Shown here: positions 19,291 through 28,812 of the stretch, in pieces
Layout of the letters: the number at the start of each line of letters is the position of its first letter
How positions within the stretch are numbered: position 1 is the stretch's first letter
Origin: Flavobacterium sp.
GTDB taxonomy: Bacteria > Bacteroidota > Bacteroidia > Flavobacteriales > Flavobacteriaceae
DNA: 64,000 nucleotides
Assembly: GCA_020403245.1 (NCBI GenBank)
Contig: JADBYA010000002.1
Span: 248,001 to 312,000, forward strand
Direction: 5' to 3'
Notes under the pieces: generated by a model
Databases searched by the model: none
What the model was told of the DNA's origin: nothing
Seen by the model: only the letters and a program-made list of their open reading frames with translations
Made by a program: the position numbers and the translations under genes

Positions 19291-20310
19291 TTAAATCAAC
19301 TTTTTTCTTTCCATTCTTTCTCTTGCTTCGGTTAAAAGCAAGTGTATTTTTTCTTCGAATTGCTTTTTTGGTGGTAAGTCTGTCCAATATTCAGCAACCA
19401 TTATTCCGTCTTTGTGCATTTCGAGTAGTTCAATTTGTTCTCGGCTGCTTTCGGCACAAAGGATTAATCCTATTGGTGTATTTTCACCTTCTTGTTTTTC
19501 GTATTTGTCCAACCATTTGAGGTATAACTCCATTTGTCCTTTGTGTTTGGCCTGGAATTTTCCTAATTTTAATTCTATGGCAACTAATCGTTTTAGTTTA
19601 CGGTGGTAAAAAAGCAAATCTAAATTGAAATCTTCGCCATCTATAATTATTCTTTTTTGGCGTTCTACAAACGTAAAACCTTTGCCTAGTTCCAGTATAA
19701 AAGTTTCTAAATCGTGTAATATGGCCTCTTCTAAATCCTTTTCTAAAAAAGTATTTTGCAAACCCAATAAATCTAAAATGTAAGGATCTTTGAATGTATT
19801 GAATGGAATAGGTGTTGGTTCGATGATTTGTGCGTCGGCAATATTTGTTCTTTCAAAAGCTTTTAAGGCAATTTGTCTTCTTAATTCTCTAATTCCAAAC
19901 AGATTATTTGATGCGTTTTGTGCATAAAACAGTTTTGCTTCCATTGTTTTTAATGGTAATAGCTCTACAAAATGCGACCAAGACAATTGTCGTGCCAGTG
20001 TCACGACAATTTGAGAATCGGTAAATTGCTCTGCAAAACGGATCATTCGTCTCACATTTTTTTCTGTAAAATTTCTGCCATATTTATTTTCCAATTGTGC
20101 CGACACTGTCGGCACAATTTGTTTTCCGTATTCTGCCCGTTTGTTTTGTAGGATTTCTTGATTGATACGATTACCAACTTGCCAAAACAAAATGGTTACA
20201 GCACTATTAGCTTGTACCGCTACTTGTTGTTTGCTTTGCTCAATAAGTTGTGATAACTCATTGAATAACTCATTTTCTGAAATTGAAAGGAGGTTGGTAT
20301 TGTCTGCCAT
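19291..20310 (-). CDS. DUF1016/YhcG-type PDDEXK nuclease domain protein
   Basis: RNFTEKNVRRMIRFAEQF, RQLSWSHFVELLPLK, FVERQKRIIIDGEDFNLDLLFYHRKLKRLVAIELKLGKF, PIGLILCAESSREQIELL. Confidence 0.93.
   Translation of the reverse strand: MADNTNLLSISENELFNELSQLIEQSKQQVAVQANSAVTILFWQVGNRINQEILQNKRAEYGKQIVPTVSAQLENKYGRNFTEKNVRRMIRFAEQFTDSQIVVTLARQLSWSHFVELLPLKTMEAKLFYAQNASNNLFGIRELRRQIALKAFERTNIADAQIIEPTPIPFNTFKDPYILDLLGLQNTFLEKDLEEAILHDLETFILELGKGFTFVERQKRIIIDGEDFNLDLLFYHRKLKRLVAIELKLGKFQAKHKGQMELYLKWLDKYEKQEGENTPIGLILCAESSREQIELLEMHKDGIMVAEYWTDLPPKKQFEEKIHLLLTEARERMERKKLI
19985..20011. repeat. 27-bp palindrome H1 inside the DUF1016 gene
   Basis: AATTGTCGTG-ccagtgt-CACGACAATT, perfect 10-bp arms. 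Confidence 0.85.
20093..20119. repeat. 27-bp palindrome H2 inside the DUF1016 gene
   Basis: AATTGTGCCGACA-c-TGTCGGCACAATT, perfect 13-bp arms. Confidence 0.9.
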
Positions 20311-20350
20311 ATAATTACATTTTCAACTGTTGTTTTAAAAAAATCTTTGT

Positions 20351-20387
20351 TTTTGAATTGTGTCCGCAGTGTAGGCACAATTCAAAA
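20351..20387. repeat. Palindrome H3 upstream of the DUF1016 gene (27-bp core 20356-20382)
   Basis: TTTTGAATTGTG-tccgcagtgtagg-CACAATTCAAAA, perfect 12-bp outer arms. Confidence 0.85.
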
Positions 20388-20696
20388 TAGTTGTTAAAAT
20401 AAACGCTACTGAGACTAAGATAACAGCTTAGTGCATAATGAACAAACATACAAAAAAGCAATGGCATGTAAAAGAGTGAAATTGAAAAAGGATAGCTATC
20501 TACAAAAGTGGCGTACCCATTACAGAGCTCGCCTAGCGAATGGGAAAAAGTAGAAGGTGGATGTATCTAATGTTTGATTATAGCACTGTTTCTCTTACCT
20601 ACGGTTTTTGGAAGAATATAATTTGTTGTTGAAGCAGCGGTAAGTTCAATCAATTTGAGGTTTTTAGAACATCAACTTTGAAATTACACGGTTAAT

Positions 20697-21176
20697 TTAA
20701 AACAATTTCCCTTCTTCCTTTTCATAATAAGCATCTACAGATAAATTAGGCAACCCCGATGCCATAACCGCTAACTCGTCACAACGTTCGTTTTGCGGAT
20801 GATTATTGTGTCCTTTTATCCATTTGAAATCGACTTGATGTTGGTGGTAAATTTTGAGGAAACGCATCCATAAGTCTGGATTTTTCTTATCCTTAAAACC
20901 TTTTTTCTCCCAACCAAAAACCCATTTTTTCTCTACAGCATCTACTACATATTTTGAATCGGAAACAACCAAAACTTTCATATTGGGTTTTGTTATTTTT
21001 TCCAAACCTACAATTACCGCTAATAATTCCATTCGATTGTTGGTTGTATGGCGGAAACCTTCGTAGAATTCTTTTTTATAGTTTGTTCCGACCAATTCCA
21101 TTACAACGCCGTATCCGCCGTTTCCGGGATTTCCTTTGGCTGCGCCGTCGGTATAGATATGGACTTGGTGTATCAA
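20697..21176 (-). CDS. rnhA: Ribonuclease HI
   Basis: IYTDGAAKGNPGNGGYGVV, TTNNRMELLAVI, VSDSKYVVDAV, WIKGHNNHPQNERCDELA. Confidence 0.95.
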   Translation of the reverse strand: MIHQVHIYTDGAAKGNPGNGGYGVVMELVGTNYKKEFYEGFRHTTNNRMELLAVIVGLEKITKPNMKVLVVSDSKYVVDAVEKKWVFGWEKKGFKDKKNPDLWMRFLKIYHQHQVDFKWIKGHNNHPQNERCDELAVMASGLPNLSVDAYYEKEEGKLF

Positions 21177-21185
21177 AGTTGGAAG

Positions 21186-21755
21186 TTAGATGTTGGAAGT
21201 TAGAAGTCTCTCTATTATTTGAGGGAAATATTCATGTTCTAATGTTTGAACTTTGTTTGCTATTTCTTCTGCAGTTTGGCAGTCTTCGATGTTTACTGAT
21301 TTTTGAAAAATAAATTCGCCTTCGTCATAATTTTTGTTGACGTAGTGAATGGTAATTCCTGACGCTGTTTCTTTGTTTTCCAATACCGCTTGATGAACCT
21401 TCGACCCATACATGCCTTTTCCGCCATATTTTGGCAACAATGCCGGATGAATATTGATAATTTTATTTGGATACTTAGCCACAATAGTTTCGGGCAATTT
21501 CCATAAAAATCCGGCTAAAACGATTAAATCGGGACATAAAGCATTGACTTTATTCAAAACAACATCTTTTGCAAGTTCCTCTTTATTAAAAACGAATGAA
21601 AATATGTCATAGGATTTTGCTTTTTCTAAAACTTTTGCGTTTGGATTGTTTGAAAATATGCCAACTATGGAAATAGAATCGCTGTTTTTGAAGTAGTTAA
21701 CGATATTATCTACATTAGAGCCATTCCCAGAAGCAAAAAATAAAATCCTTTTCAT
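21186..21755 (-). CDS. purN: Phosphoribosylglycinamide formyltransferase
   Basis: FASGNGSNVDNIVNYF, LVLAGFLWKLPE, INIHPALLPKYGGKGMYG, GITIHYVNKNYDEGEFI. Confidence 0.92.
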   Translation of the reverse strand: MKRILFFASGNGSNVDNIVNYFKNSDSISIVGIFSNNPNAKVLEKAKSYDIFSFVFNKEELAKDVVLNKVNALCPDLIVLAGFLWKLPETIVAKYPNKIINIHPALLPKYGGKGMYGSKVHQAVLENKETASGITIHYVNKNYDEGEFIFQKSVNIEDCQTAEEIANKVQTLEHEYFPQIIERLLTSNI

Positions 21756-21872
21756 TTGAAAATAAGATTAGATTGCACAAAAAAAAGAATAATAACTTGA
21801 ATTAAAACCATGAAGATGTAAGATTTTGAAATAATTTTTTTATTTTCGTTGTCACATTTAGTAACAAAAATG

Positions 21873-21901
21873 TTGTTTTAAAATAAAGTTTTTTATTTTT
21901 G
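21873..21901 (+). promoter_or_regulatory. Candidate promoter of acpP
   Basis: TTG-N18-TATTTTTG, matching the Bacteroidota -33/-7 consensus, 30 bp before acpP. Confidence 0.6.
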
Positions 21902-21931
21902 CCAACAATTTAAAATTTAAAATTAGAAATT

Positions 21932-22168
21932 ATGTCAGACATTGCATCAAGAGTTAAAGCGATTATTGTAGACAAATTAGGCGTTGACGAAAACGAAGTG
22001 GTAACAGAAGCAAGCTTCACAAATGATTTAGGCGCTGATTCACTAGACACAGTTGAGTTGATCATGGAGTTCGAAAAAGAATTTGATATTCAAATTCCAG
22101 ACGACCAAGCAGAAAACATTGCAACTGTAGGTCAAGCTATTTCTTACATTGAGGAAGCTAAAAAATAA
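21932..22168 (+). CDS. acpP: Acyl carrier protein
   Basis: [38 protein letters not shown]. Confidence 0.98.
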   Translation: MSDIASRVKAIIVDKLGVDENEVVTEASFTNDLGADSLDTVELIMEFEKEFDIQIPDDQAENIATVGQAISYIEEAKK

Positions 22169-22176
22169 AAATTACT

Positions 22177-22212
22177 AATCCGTGAGACCTGAGCTAGTTT
22201 CACGGATTTTTA
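22177..22212 (+). terminator. Hairpin terminator/attenuator between acpP and fabF
   Basis: AATCCGTGAgAC...GTtTCACGGATT + T-rich tail. Confidence 0.65.
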
Positions 22213-22342
22213 TTATTTTTACAAAAAGAAAACACTGATTGACATTCAATCTAAAAATATTGAAATACCCTTGTCTCTTTAATTTATATATTTGAAGAAA
22301 ACATGGGTATTATTTGTTTAAATACAGTTGAAAAATAACGTT

Positions 22343-23596
22343 ATGACATTAAAGCGAGTTGTAGTAACAGGTTTGGGAGCACTTACTCCTATTGGAAACA
22401 ATATTCAGGAATATTGGAATGCTCTAATAAGCGGTAAAAGTGGTGCTGCTCCAATAACCTATTACGATACCGAAAAGCACAAAACCAAGTTTGCTTGCGA
22501 AGTAAAAAACTTCAACATTGAAGATTTTATGGACCGCAAAGAAGCTCGAAGAATGGATAAATTCGCTCAATATGCAGTTGCGGCTAGTGAAGAAGCTATT
22601 AAAGATGCCGGAATTACAGCTGAAAACGTTAACAAGCATAGAGTGGGTGTAATTTGGGGTGCAGGAATTGGCGGGTTAGAAACTTTTCAAGACGAGGTTA
22701 TCAGTTATGCACAAGGAGATGGAACACCAAGATTCAATCCTTTTTTTATTCCAAAAATGATTGCCGATATTGCCCCAGCTCACATTTCAATGCGCAATGG
22801 TTTCATGGGACCAAATTATACTACCGTTTCTGCTTGTGCCTCCTCTGCCAATGCTTTGATTGATGCTTTCAATTACATTCGTTTAGGAATGTGTGATGTT
22901 ATTATTTCTGGTGGCTCTGAAGCCGCTGTAACTATTGCAGGAATGGGAGGATTTAACTCCATGCAAGCATTATCAACTAGAAATGAAAGTCCAGAAACTG
23001 CTTCAAGACCATTTGATGCTACTCGTGACGGATTTGTTCTGGGTGAAGGCGCAGGCGCTTTGGTTTTAGAAGAATATGAACATGCCAAAGCTCGTGGTGC
23101 AAAAATATATTGTGAAATTGGCGGCGGCGGAATGTCATCTGATGCTTATCACTTAACAGCACCACATCCAGAAGGAATAGGTGTGATTGCTGTTATGGAA
23201 AACACGTTGCGTGATGCTGGAATGAATCCAGAACAAGTTGACCATATCAACACTCACGGAACATCAACACCACTTGGTGACGTTGCAGAGTTGAAAGCTA
23301 TTAGTGCCGTTTTTGGTGCTCATGCAAAAAACATCAATATCAATTCAACTAAATCAATGACAGGACATCTGCTTGGTGCTGCTGGTGCTATTGAAGCTAT
23401 AGCATCGATATTGGCTATGAAAAATGGGATTGTCCCTCCAACAATTAACCATAGTGTTGTGGATGAAAACATAGATCCAAGCTTAAATTTGACCTTAAAC
23501 AAAGCTCAAAAGAGAGAAGTTAAGGTGGCTATGAGTAATACTTTCGGATTTGGAGGTCACAATGCTTGTGTTTTATTCAAAAAATTAGAATCTTAA
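22343..23596 (+). CDS. fabF: Beta-ketoacyl-ACP synthase II
   Basis: RVVVTGLGALTPIGNN, TVSACASSANALIDA, INTHGTSTPLGD, KSMTGHLLGAAGAIEA; ATG at 22343 preferred over upstream TTG. Confidence 0.97.
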   Translation: MTLKRVVVTGLGALTPIGNNIQEYWNALISGKSGAAPITYYDTEKHKTKFACEVKNFNIEDFMDRKEARRMDKFAQYAVAASEEAIKDAGITAENVNKHRVGVIWGAGIGGLETFQDEVISYAQGDGTPRFNPFFIPKMIADIAPAHISMRNGFMGPNYTTVSACASSANALIDAFNYIRLGMCDVIISGGSEAAVTIAGMGGFNSMQALSTRNESPETASRPFDATRDGFVLGEGAGALVLEEYEHAKARGAKIYCEIGGGGMSSDAYHLTAPHPEGIGVIAVMENTLRDAGMNPEQVDHINTHGTSTPLGDVAELKAISAVFGAHAKNININSTKSMTGHLLGAAGAIEAIASILAMKNGIVPPTINHSVVDENIDPSLNLTLNKAQKREVKVAMSNTFGFGGHNACVLFKKLES

Positions 23597-23602
23597 AATT
23601 AG

Positions 23603-24346
23603 ATGAAATTTCTAAAAAAAATATTTAAAAATTCCCGTTCATCTGAGGACGGGATTTTTTTTGATGAAATTCAAAAAGTTATCGGATTTAAACCTGGAGC
23701 TCTAATTTATTACCAAAAAGCATTTACGCATCGCTCCACCAATAGAATGGATTTGAAAGGAAATCCTATGAATTATGAACGATTGGAGTTTCTAGGTGAT
23801 GCAATGTTGAGCTCAGTAATTGCCGCCTATTTATACAACGAAGCACCAGCAGGCGATGAAGGTTATTTGACTAAAATGCGATCTAAAATAGTGAGTCGCG
23901 AGCATTTAAACGAATTGGGAAGAGATTTAAATCTAATCCGATTTGTTGAGAGTAAAGTGCCTATGAGTCATTTTGGAGAAAATATTCATGGTAACATTTT
24001 CGAAGCATTAGTTGGCGCTATTTTTCTAGACAAAGGATATGAATACTGTCAACAATTTATCCAAAGAAGTGTCATTATTCCCTATGTTGATATTGCAAAA
24101 TTAGAAGGGAAAGTAATCAGTTATAAAAGTTTGCTGATTGAGTGGTGTCAAAAAGAAAAAAAATCCTTTAACTATGATGTTTTTGAGGATAACGGCATTG
24201 ATGGACAAAAATATTTTGGCGTAAAATTAAGCATCGATACCAAAGTAATTGCCAAAGCTAGAGCCACTTCAAAAAAGAAAGCAGAAGAAAAAGCATCACA
24301 GCGCGCCTATTTTGTGTTTCAAGAAAAAATTAACAGTAAACAATAA
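23603..24346 (+). CDS. rnc: Ribonuclease III
   Basis: NYERLEFLGDAMLSSVIAAYLY, GNIFEALVGAIFLDKGY, C-terminal dsRBD. Confidence 0.96.
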   Translation: MKFLKKIFKNSRSSEDGIFFDEIQKVIGFKPGALIYYQKAFTHRSTNRMDLKGNPMNYERLEFLGDAMLSSVIAAYLYNEAPAGDEGYLTKMRSKIVSREHLNELGRDLNLIRFVESKVPMSHFGENIHGNIFEALVGAIFLDKGYEYCQQFIQRSVIIPYVDIAKLEGKVISYKSLLIEWCQKEKKSFNYDVFEDNGIDGQKYFGVKLSIDTKVIAKARATSKKKAEEKASQRAYFVFQEKINSKQ

Positions 24347-24446
24347 ATATTCCTAAAACTATAACGTTTTCGTTCACAAAATAACGTTAACTCGCTATTG
24401 ATTTAGTAATTGTAAAGAACAGATATACTATATTTACAACTTATAT

Positions 24447-24944
24447 TTGAGTGGAATGATTGTTCATAAAATGAGTTTGGATGATATTGGAAAAGCTATT
24501 TATCAATTAGTAGCCATTCATACTTCCTTGGAAGATTATCGATTAGCGTATTTTATTAATCAAAATCTGCCTATAAATTTAAAAAAGAGTCATAGCAATA
24601 TTCAAATTTGTAGCAAAGAAGGAGAAACCCAATTGTCACGATATGAATATCAAGATGAAAAGAAAAATGTTTTATGGAATTTAGTACAAAATAAAAGCAG
24701 TATAGCAAACCTATCTCAAACTAACAGTCAAGATTTATTTGCCAATAGTAATAGTAAATTTTCCTCAAAAATTTATTTGCTGCCCGAATTTAAAAAAGTC
24801 GATTACTTTTTGAAAATAGAAAATGAGGTTGATGATGTAAATATTACAACAATAATTAACCTCATTAATAAAATTGAAAGAGTAAGTATCGTATATAACG
24901 TTGAAATACAAACAATAAAATCAAAAAATAATTTAATTTTTTAA
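24447..24944 (+). CDS. IPExxxVDY family protein
   Basis: C-terminal LLPEFKKVDYFLKI resembles the signature; located between rnc and pyk. Confidence 0.8.
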   Translation: MSGMIVHKMSLDDIGKAIYQLVAIHTSLEDYRLAYFINQNLPINLKKSHSNIQICSKEGETQLSRYEYQDEKKNVLWNLVQNKSSIANLSQTNSQDLFANSNSKFSSKIYLLPEFKKVDYFLKIENEVDDVNITTIINLINKIERVSIVYNVEIQTIKSKNNLIF

Positions 24945-24949
24945 GTATA

Positions 24950-26380
24950 ATGCCAACAAGAAAAAAAACTAAAATTGTAGCCACACTCGGTCCTGCATGT
25001 AGTTCGAAAGAAGTTATCAAAAAAATGATTGATGCTGGAGTGAACGTATTCCGTATTAATTTTTCACACGCTGATTATGCCGATGTAAAAGAACGAATTG
25101 ATATCATCAGAGAGTTAAATAATGAGTTTGGATACACTACAGCAATTTTAGGGGATTTACAAGGGCCAAAATTGCGCGTTGGAGTGATGAAAGAAGATGT
25201 AGTGGTAAACCCAGGCGATTTGATAACTTTTCAAACTGCCGAAGATGTTCCTGGAAACGCACAAAGAGTTTATATGAACTACAAAGAATTTCCAAGAGAT
25301 GTAAATCCTGGTGAAAAAATTCTCCTTGATGACGGAAAATTAATGTTTGAAGCGCTGGAAACAAATAGAACTACAGAAGTGTTGTGTAAAGTAATTCAAG
25401 GTGGACCATTAAAATCAAAAAAAGGAGTAAATCTGCCAAACACAAGAGTTTCACTTCCTGCGTTGACCAAAAAAGACATTAAAGACGCATTATTTGCTAT
25501 CGAACAAAAAGTAGATTGGATTGCACTTTCATTTGTTAGAACACCAGCCGATTTGGAAGAGTTACAAGATTTAATAGCAAAACATTCTGAATATAAAATT
25601 CCGATTGTAGCTAAAATAGAAAAACCAGAAGCGGTAGAAAATATTGATAAAATTGTGGCGTTTTGTGATGGTTTAATGGTAGCTCGTGGTGATCTTGGGG
25701 TTGAAATTCCGGCACATGAAGTACCATTAATTCAAAAGAAATTAATTCACAGAGCCAAAACAGCTCGTATTCCGGTAATTGTTGCAACCCAAATGATGGA
25801 AACCATGATTACTAGCTTAACACCAACTCGTGCTGAGGTGAATGACGTAGCCAACTCGGTTATGGATGGCGCTGATGCGGTTATGCTTTCGGGAGAAACC
25901 TCGGTTGGAAATTATCCAGTGGAAGTGATTAAGAAAATGACCCAAATTATTGAAGCAGTGGAAGACTCTCCGTTAATTAATGTACCACAAAATCCACCTC
26001 ACGTTAGAACAAAGCGTTACATAACAAAATCTATTTGTTACCACGCGGCTACTATGGCAAATGATATTAAAGCCAAAGCCATTTCTACACTAACAAATAG
26101 TGGTTATACAGCTTTTCAAATTTCGGCATGGAGACCAAAAGCGCATATTTTAGTATATACCTCCAATAAGAAAATTTTAACCCAATTGAGTTTACTTTGG
26201 GGTGTAAATGCTTTTTTTTATGATAAATTTGTAAGTACCGATGATACTGTTGATGATATCAACGAAATTGCAAAGGCCAATGGATATGTAAAAAAAGGAG
26301 ATATGTTAATCAATTTAGCAGCCATGCCAGTAGCCGATAAAGGAATGGTAAATACCTTGAGAATATCTGAAATAGAATAA
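24950..26380 (+). CDS. pyk: Pyruvate kinase
   Basis: KTKIVATLGPACSSKE, DLQGPKLRVG, MVARGDLGVEIPAHEVPLIQK, ATQMMETMITSLTPTRAEVNDVANSVMDGADAVMLSGETS. Confidence 0.97.
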   Translation: MPTRKKTKIVATLGPACSSKEVIKKMIDAGVNVFRINFSHADYADVKERIDIIRELNNEFGYTTAILGDLQGPKLRVGVMKEDVVVNPGDLITFQTAEDVPGNAQRVYMNYKEFPRDVNPGEKILLDDGKLMFEALETNRTTEVLCKVIQGGPLKSKKGVNLPNTRVSLPALTKKDIKDALFAIEQKVDWIALSFVRTPADLEELQDLIAKHSEYKIPIVAKIEKPEAVENIDKIVAFCDGLMVARGDLGVEIPAHEVPLIQKKLIHRAKTARIPVIVATQMMETMITSLTPTRAEVNDVANSVMDGADAVMLSGETSVGNYPVEVIKKMTQIIEAVEDSPLINVPQNPPHVRTKRYITKSICYHAATMANDIKAKAISTLTNSGYTAFQISAWRPKAHILVYTSNKKILTQLSLLWGVNAFFYDKFVSTDDTVDDINEIAKANGYVKKGDMLINLAAMPVADKGMVNTLRISEIE

Positions 26381-26405
26381 TTTTTTAATTTTAAATTTTA
26401 ATACT

Positions 26406-27170
26406 ATGAATTCAAACAATCCATTTTTTAAAAACAAAGCTTTCACCAACACTTCACGCGCTGAAGATACGGTACATGAAGCAAAAGTTATTGATTACAA
26501 TCAAACGATGACTGTTTCGGGAACTATTAATAAAAGTTTCCTTATGTTAATTTTATTAGTTGCCAGTGCAGCCATCACTTGGATAATGTCTTTTAATGGA
26601 CAAAACCCAATGATAATCACTATTGGCGGTGCTATTGTGGGCTTTGTGTTGGTTCTAATTGCTACTTTCAAACCACAATATTCTACATATTTAGCACCAG
26701 GGTATGCTATTTTTGAAGGATTATTTATTGGTGGCATTTCGGCCATTTTTGAAGTTATGTATCCCGGAATTGTGATACAAGCCGTGAGTTGCACTTTTGT
26801 AACCTTTATGGTGTGTTTCGGACTTTATAAATATGAAATTGTAAAGGTTACCGAAAAATTCAGATCAGTAGTTATTGCTGCAACCTTAGCCATCGCTACT
26901 TATTATTTAATTTCTTGGCTGCTTTCTATGTTTACCAGTTTTCAACGAGTAGATCAAGGAAATTCATGGATGAGTATTGGAATTAGTGTTTTTGTAATTG
27001 TGATTGCAGCGCTTAACCTATTTTTAGATTTTGACCAAATAGAAAAAGGAGTGCAACAAAAAATGCCAAAATACATGGAATGGTATAGTGCCATGGGATT
27101 AATGATAACCTTAGTTTGGTTATACATCGAATTCTTGCGACTGCTTTCAAAAATTTCTAGTAGAGATTAA
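26406..27170 (+). CDS. Bax inhibitor-1/YccA family membrane protein
   Basis: Multi-TM protein, FDQIEKGVQQKMPKYMEWYSAMGLMITLVWLYIEFLRLL. Confidence 0.87.
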   Translation: MNSNNPFFKNKAFTNTSRAEDTVHEAKVIDYNQTMTVSGTINKSFLMLILLVASAAITWIMSFNGQNPMIITIGGAIVGFVLVLIATFKPQYSTYLAPGYAIFEGLFIGGISAIFEVMYPGIVIQAVSCTFVTFMVCFGLYKYEIVKVTEKFRSVVIAATLAIATYYLISWLLSMFTSFQRVDQGNSWMSIGISVFVIVIAALNLFLDFDQIEKGVQQKMPKYMEWYSAMGLMITLVWLYIEFLRLLSKISSRD

Positions 27171-27187
27171 ATTAGTCACTCAATACA

Positions 27188-27215
27188 TTTAAACCAGCTT
27201 TCGGGCTGGTTTTTT
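27188..27215. terminator. Terminator between convergent genes
   Basis: AAACCAGC-tttcg-GGCTGGTTT + T-run. Confidence 0.8.
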
Positions 27216-27218
27216 TGT

Positions 27219-28301
27219 CTAAAACTCAAACTTCAACTGCACCACCACCGTTTTCTTAATTTCGGTATTCAAATTGTTTAACGAAATGCCGAGCAGTCGA
27301 ACCGATTCTTTCATGCGTTCTTGAAACAAAAGTTCTTTGGCAACTTCCAAAAGCAATCCTTTGTCGGAAATGAAATAGGGCAAGGTTTTGCTTCTGGTTT
27401 GGGTGGTAAAATCGCTGTATTTTATTTTTAGTGTAACGGTTTTTCCAGAGATATTGTATTTCTTCAAACGGTTTTCTAATTCTGTGGATATGCGCTCTAG
27501 TTTTTCAAGCATAAAGATTTCGGAAGTCAGGTTTTCAGTAAACGTATGTTCTGCCGCAACCGATTTTGCAATTCTATTGGGTTTGACTTCGCTATTGTGA
27601 ATGCCACGCACTATGTTGTAGAAATGCAAACCACTTTTGCTGAAATGGTCTTCAAGAAATTCACGTGATTTTGATTTTAAATCTTTACCGGTAAAAATTC
27701 CAAGCTGATACATTCTATCACGAGTGACTTTTCCAATACCATAGAATTTTTTGATGTCTAAGTTTTCTAAAAACGATTCTACTTCTTCGGGATTTACTGT
27801 TTTTTGTCCGTTGGGTTTGTTGTAATCGCTGGCAATTTTTGCTACAAATTTATTCACCGAAATACCAGCCGAGGCAGTCAATCCTACTTCTTCAAAAATC
27901 CGTTGTCTGATTTCTTGCGCAATGAGTGAAGCACTTGGATTTCCTTTTTTGTTGTGTGTCACATCAAGATACGCTTCGTCAAGAGATAGCGGTTCTACCA
28001 AATCAGTATAGTCATGAAAAATTTTCCTAATTTGTTTTGAAATTTCCTTATAACGGTCAAATCGTGGGGGAACAAAGAGTAAATCGGGACAATTCCTTTT
28101 GGCTTGTACACCACTCATCGCACTGCGAACACCAAATTTTCGCGCTTCATAACTCGCTGCCGAAACCACACCACGAATTTCACTTCCGCCCACAGCCAAT
28201 GGCTTTCCCTTCAATTCAGGATTGTCCATTTGCTCCACAGAAGCATAGAAAGCATCCATGTCAACGTGAATAATTTTTCGATAAGAAATCGGTTCAGCCA
28301 T
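27219..28301 (-). CDS. dinB: DNA polymerase IV (Y-family)
   Basis: IIHVDMDAFYASVEQMDNPELKGKPLAVGG, EPLSLDEAYLDVT, GLTASAGISVNKFVAKIASDYNKPNGQ. Confidence 0.96.
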   Translation of the reverse strand: MAEPISYRKIIHVDMDAFYASVEQMDNPELKGKPLAVGGSEIRGVVSAASYEARKFGVRSAMSGVQAKRNCPDLLFVPPRFDRYKEISKQIRKIFHDYTDLVEPLSLDEAYLDVTHNKKGNPSASLIAQEIRQRIFEEVGLTASAGISVNKFVAKIASDYNKPNGQKTVNPEEVESFLENLDIKKFYGIGKVTRDRMYQLGIFTGKDLKSKSREFLEDHFSKSGLHFYNIVRGIHNSEVKPNRIAKSVAAEHTFTENLTSEIFMLEKLERISTELENRLKKYNISGKTVTLKIKYSDFTTQTRSKTLPYFISDKGLLLEVAKELLFQERMKESVRLLGISLNNLNTEIKKTVVVQLKFEF

Positions 28302-28341
28302 ATCACAAATTTATAGTATCTTTCGATAAAATTTGTATCCA

Positions 28342-28809
28342 ATGGTTGAAATTGAGCGGAAGTTTTTAGTCCTTTCTAATGCTTTTATTGAGGAAGCATT
28401 TGAAAAAAAAAGAATTGTTCAGGGGTATTTAAGTACGGTTCCAGAGCGCACAGTTCGAGTTCGAATTAAAGCAGACAAAGGTTATATTACCATCAAAGGG
28501 AAAAGCACCAACGATGGAACAACACGACTGGAATGGGAAAGAGAAATTAGCTTAGCCGATGCTGAGGCGTTACTTTCAATTTGCGAAAGCGGCACGATTG
28601 ATAAAGTTCGTCACGAAGTAAAAGTGGGCAATCACATTTATGAAGTGGACGTTTTTTCGGGAGAAAATGAGGGTTTGATAATGGCAGAAATCGAATTACT
28701 TAGGGAAGATGAGATTTTTGAAAAACCACATTGGCTAGGAAAAGAAGTGACAAACGATGAGCGATTTTACAATGCTTATTTGAGTAAAAATCCTTTTAAG
28801 ACATGGTAA
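28342..28809 (+). CDS. CYTH domain-containing protein
   Basis: MVEIERKFLV ExExK motif, VRVRIKADKGYITIKGKS. Confidence 0.92.
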   Translation: MVEIERKFLVLSNAFIEEAFEKKRIVQGYLSTVPERTVRVRIKADKGYITIKGKSTNDGTTRLEWEREISLADAEALLSICESGTIDKVRHEVKVGNHIYEVDVFSGENEGLIMAEIELLREDEIFEKPHWLGKEVTNDERFYNAYLSKNPFKTW

Positions 28810-28812
28810 ATT

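Noticed and set aside
20400-20676. Possible transposase remnant between DUF1016 and rnhA
   Set aside because: No ORF, recognisable transposase peptide or terminal repeats; only a weak CCCATT/AATGGG inverted repeat
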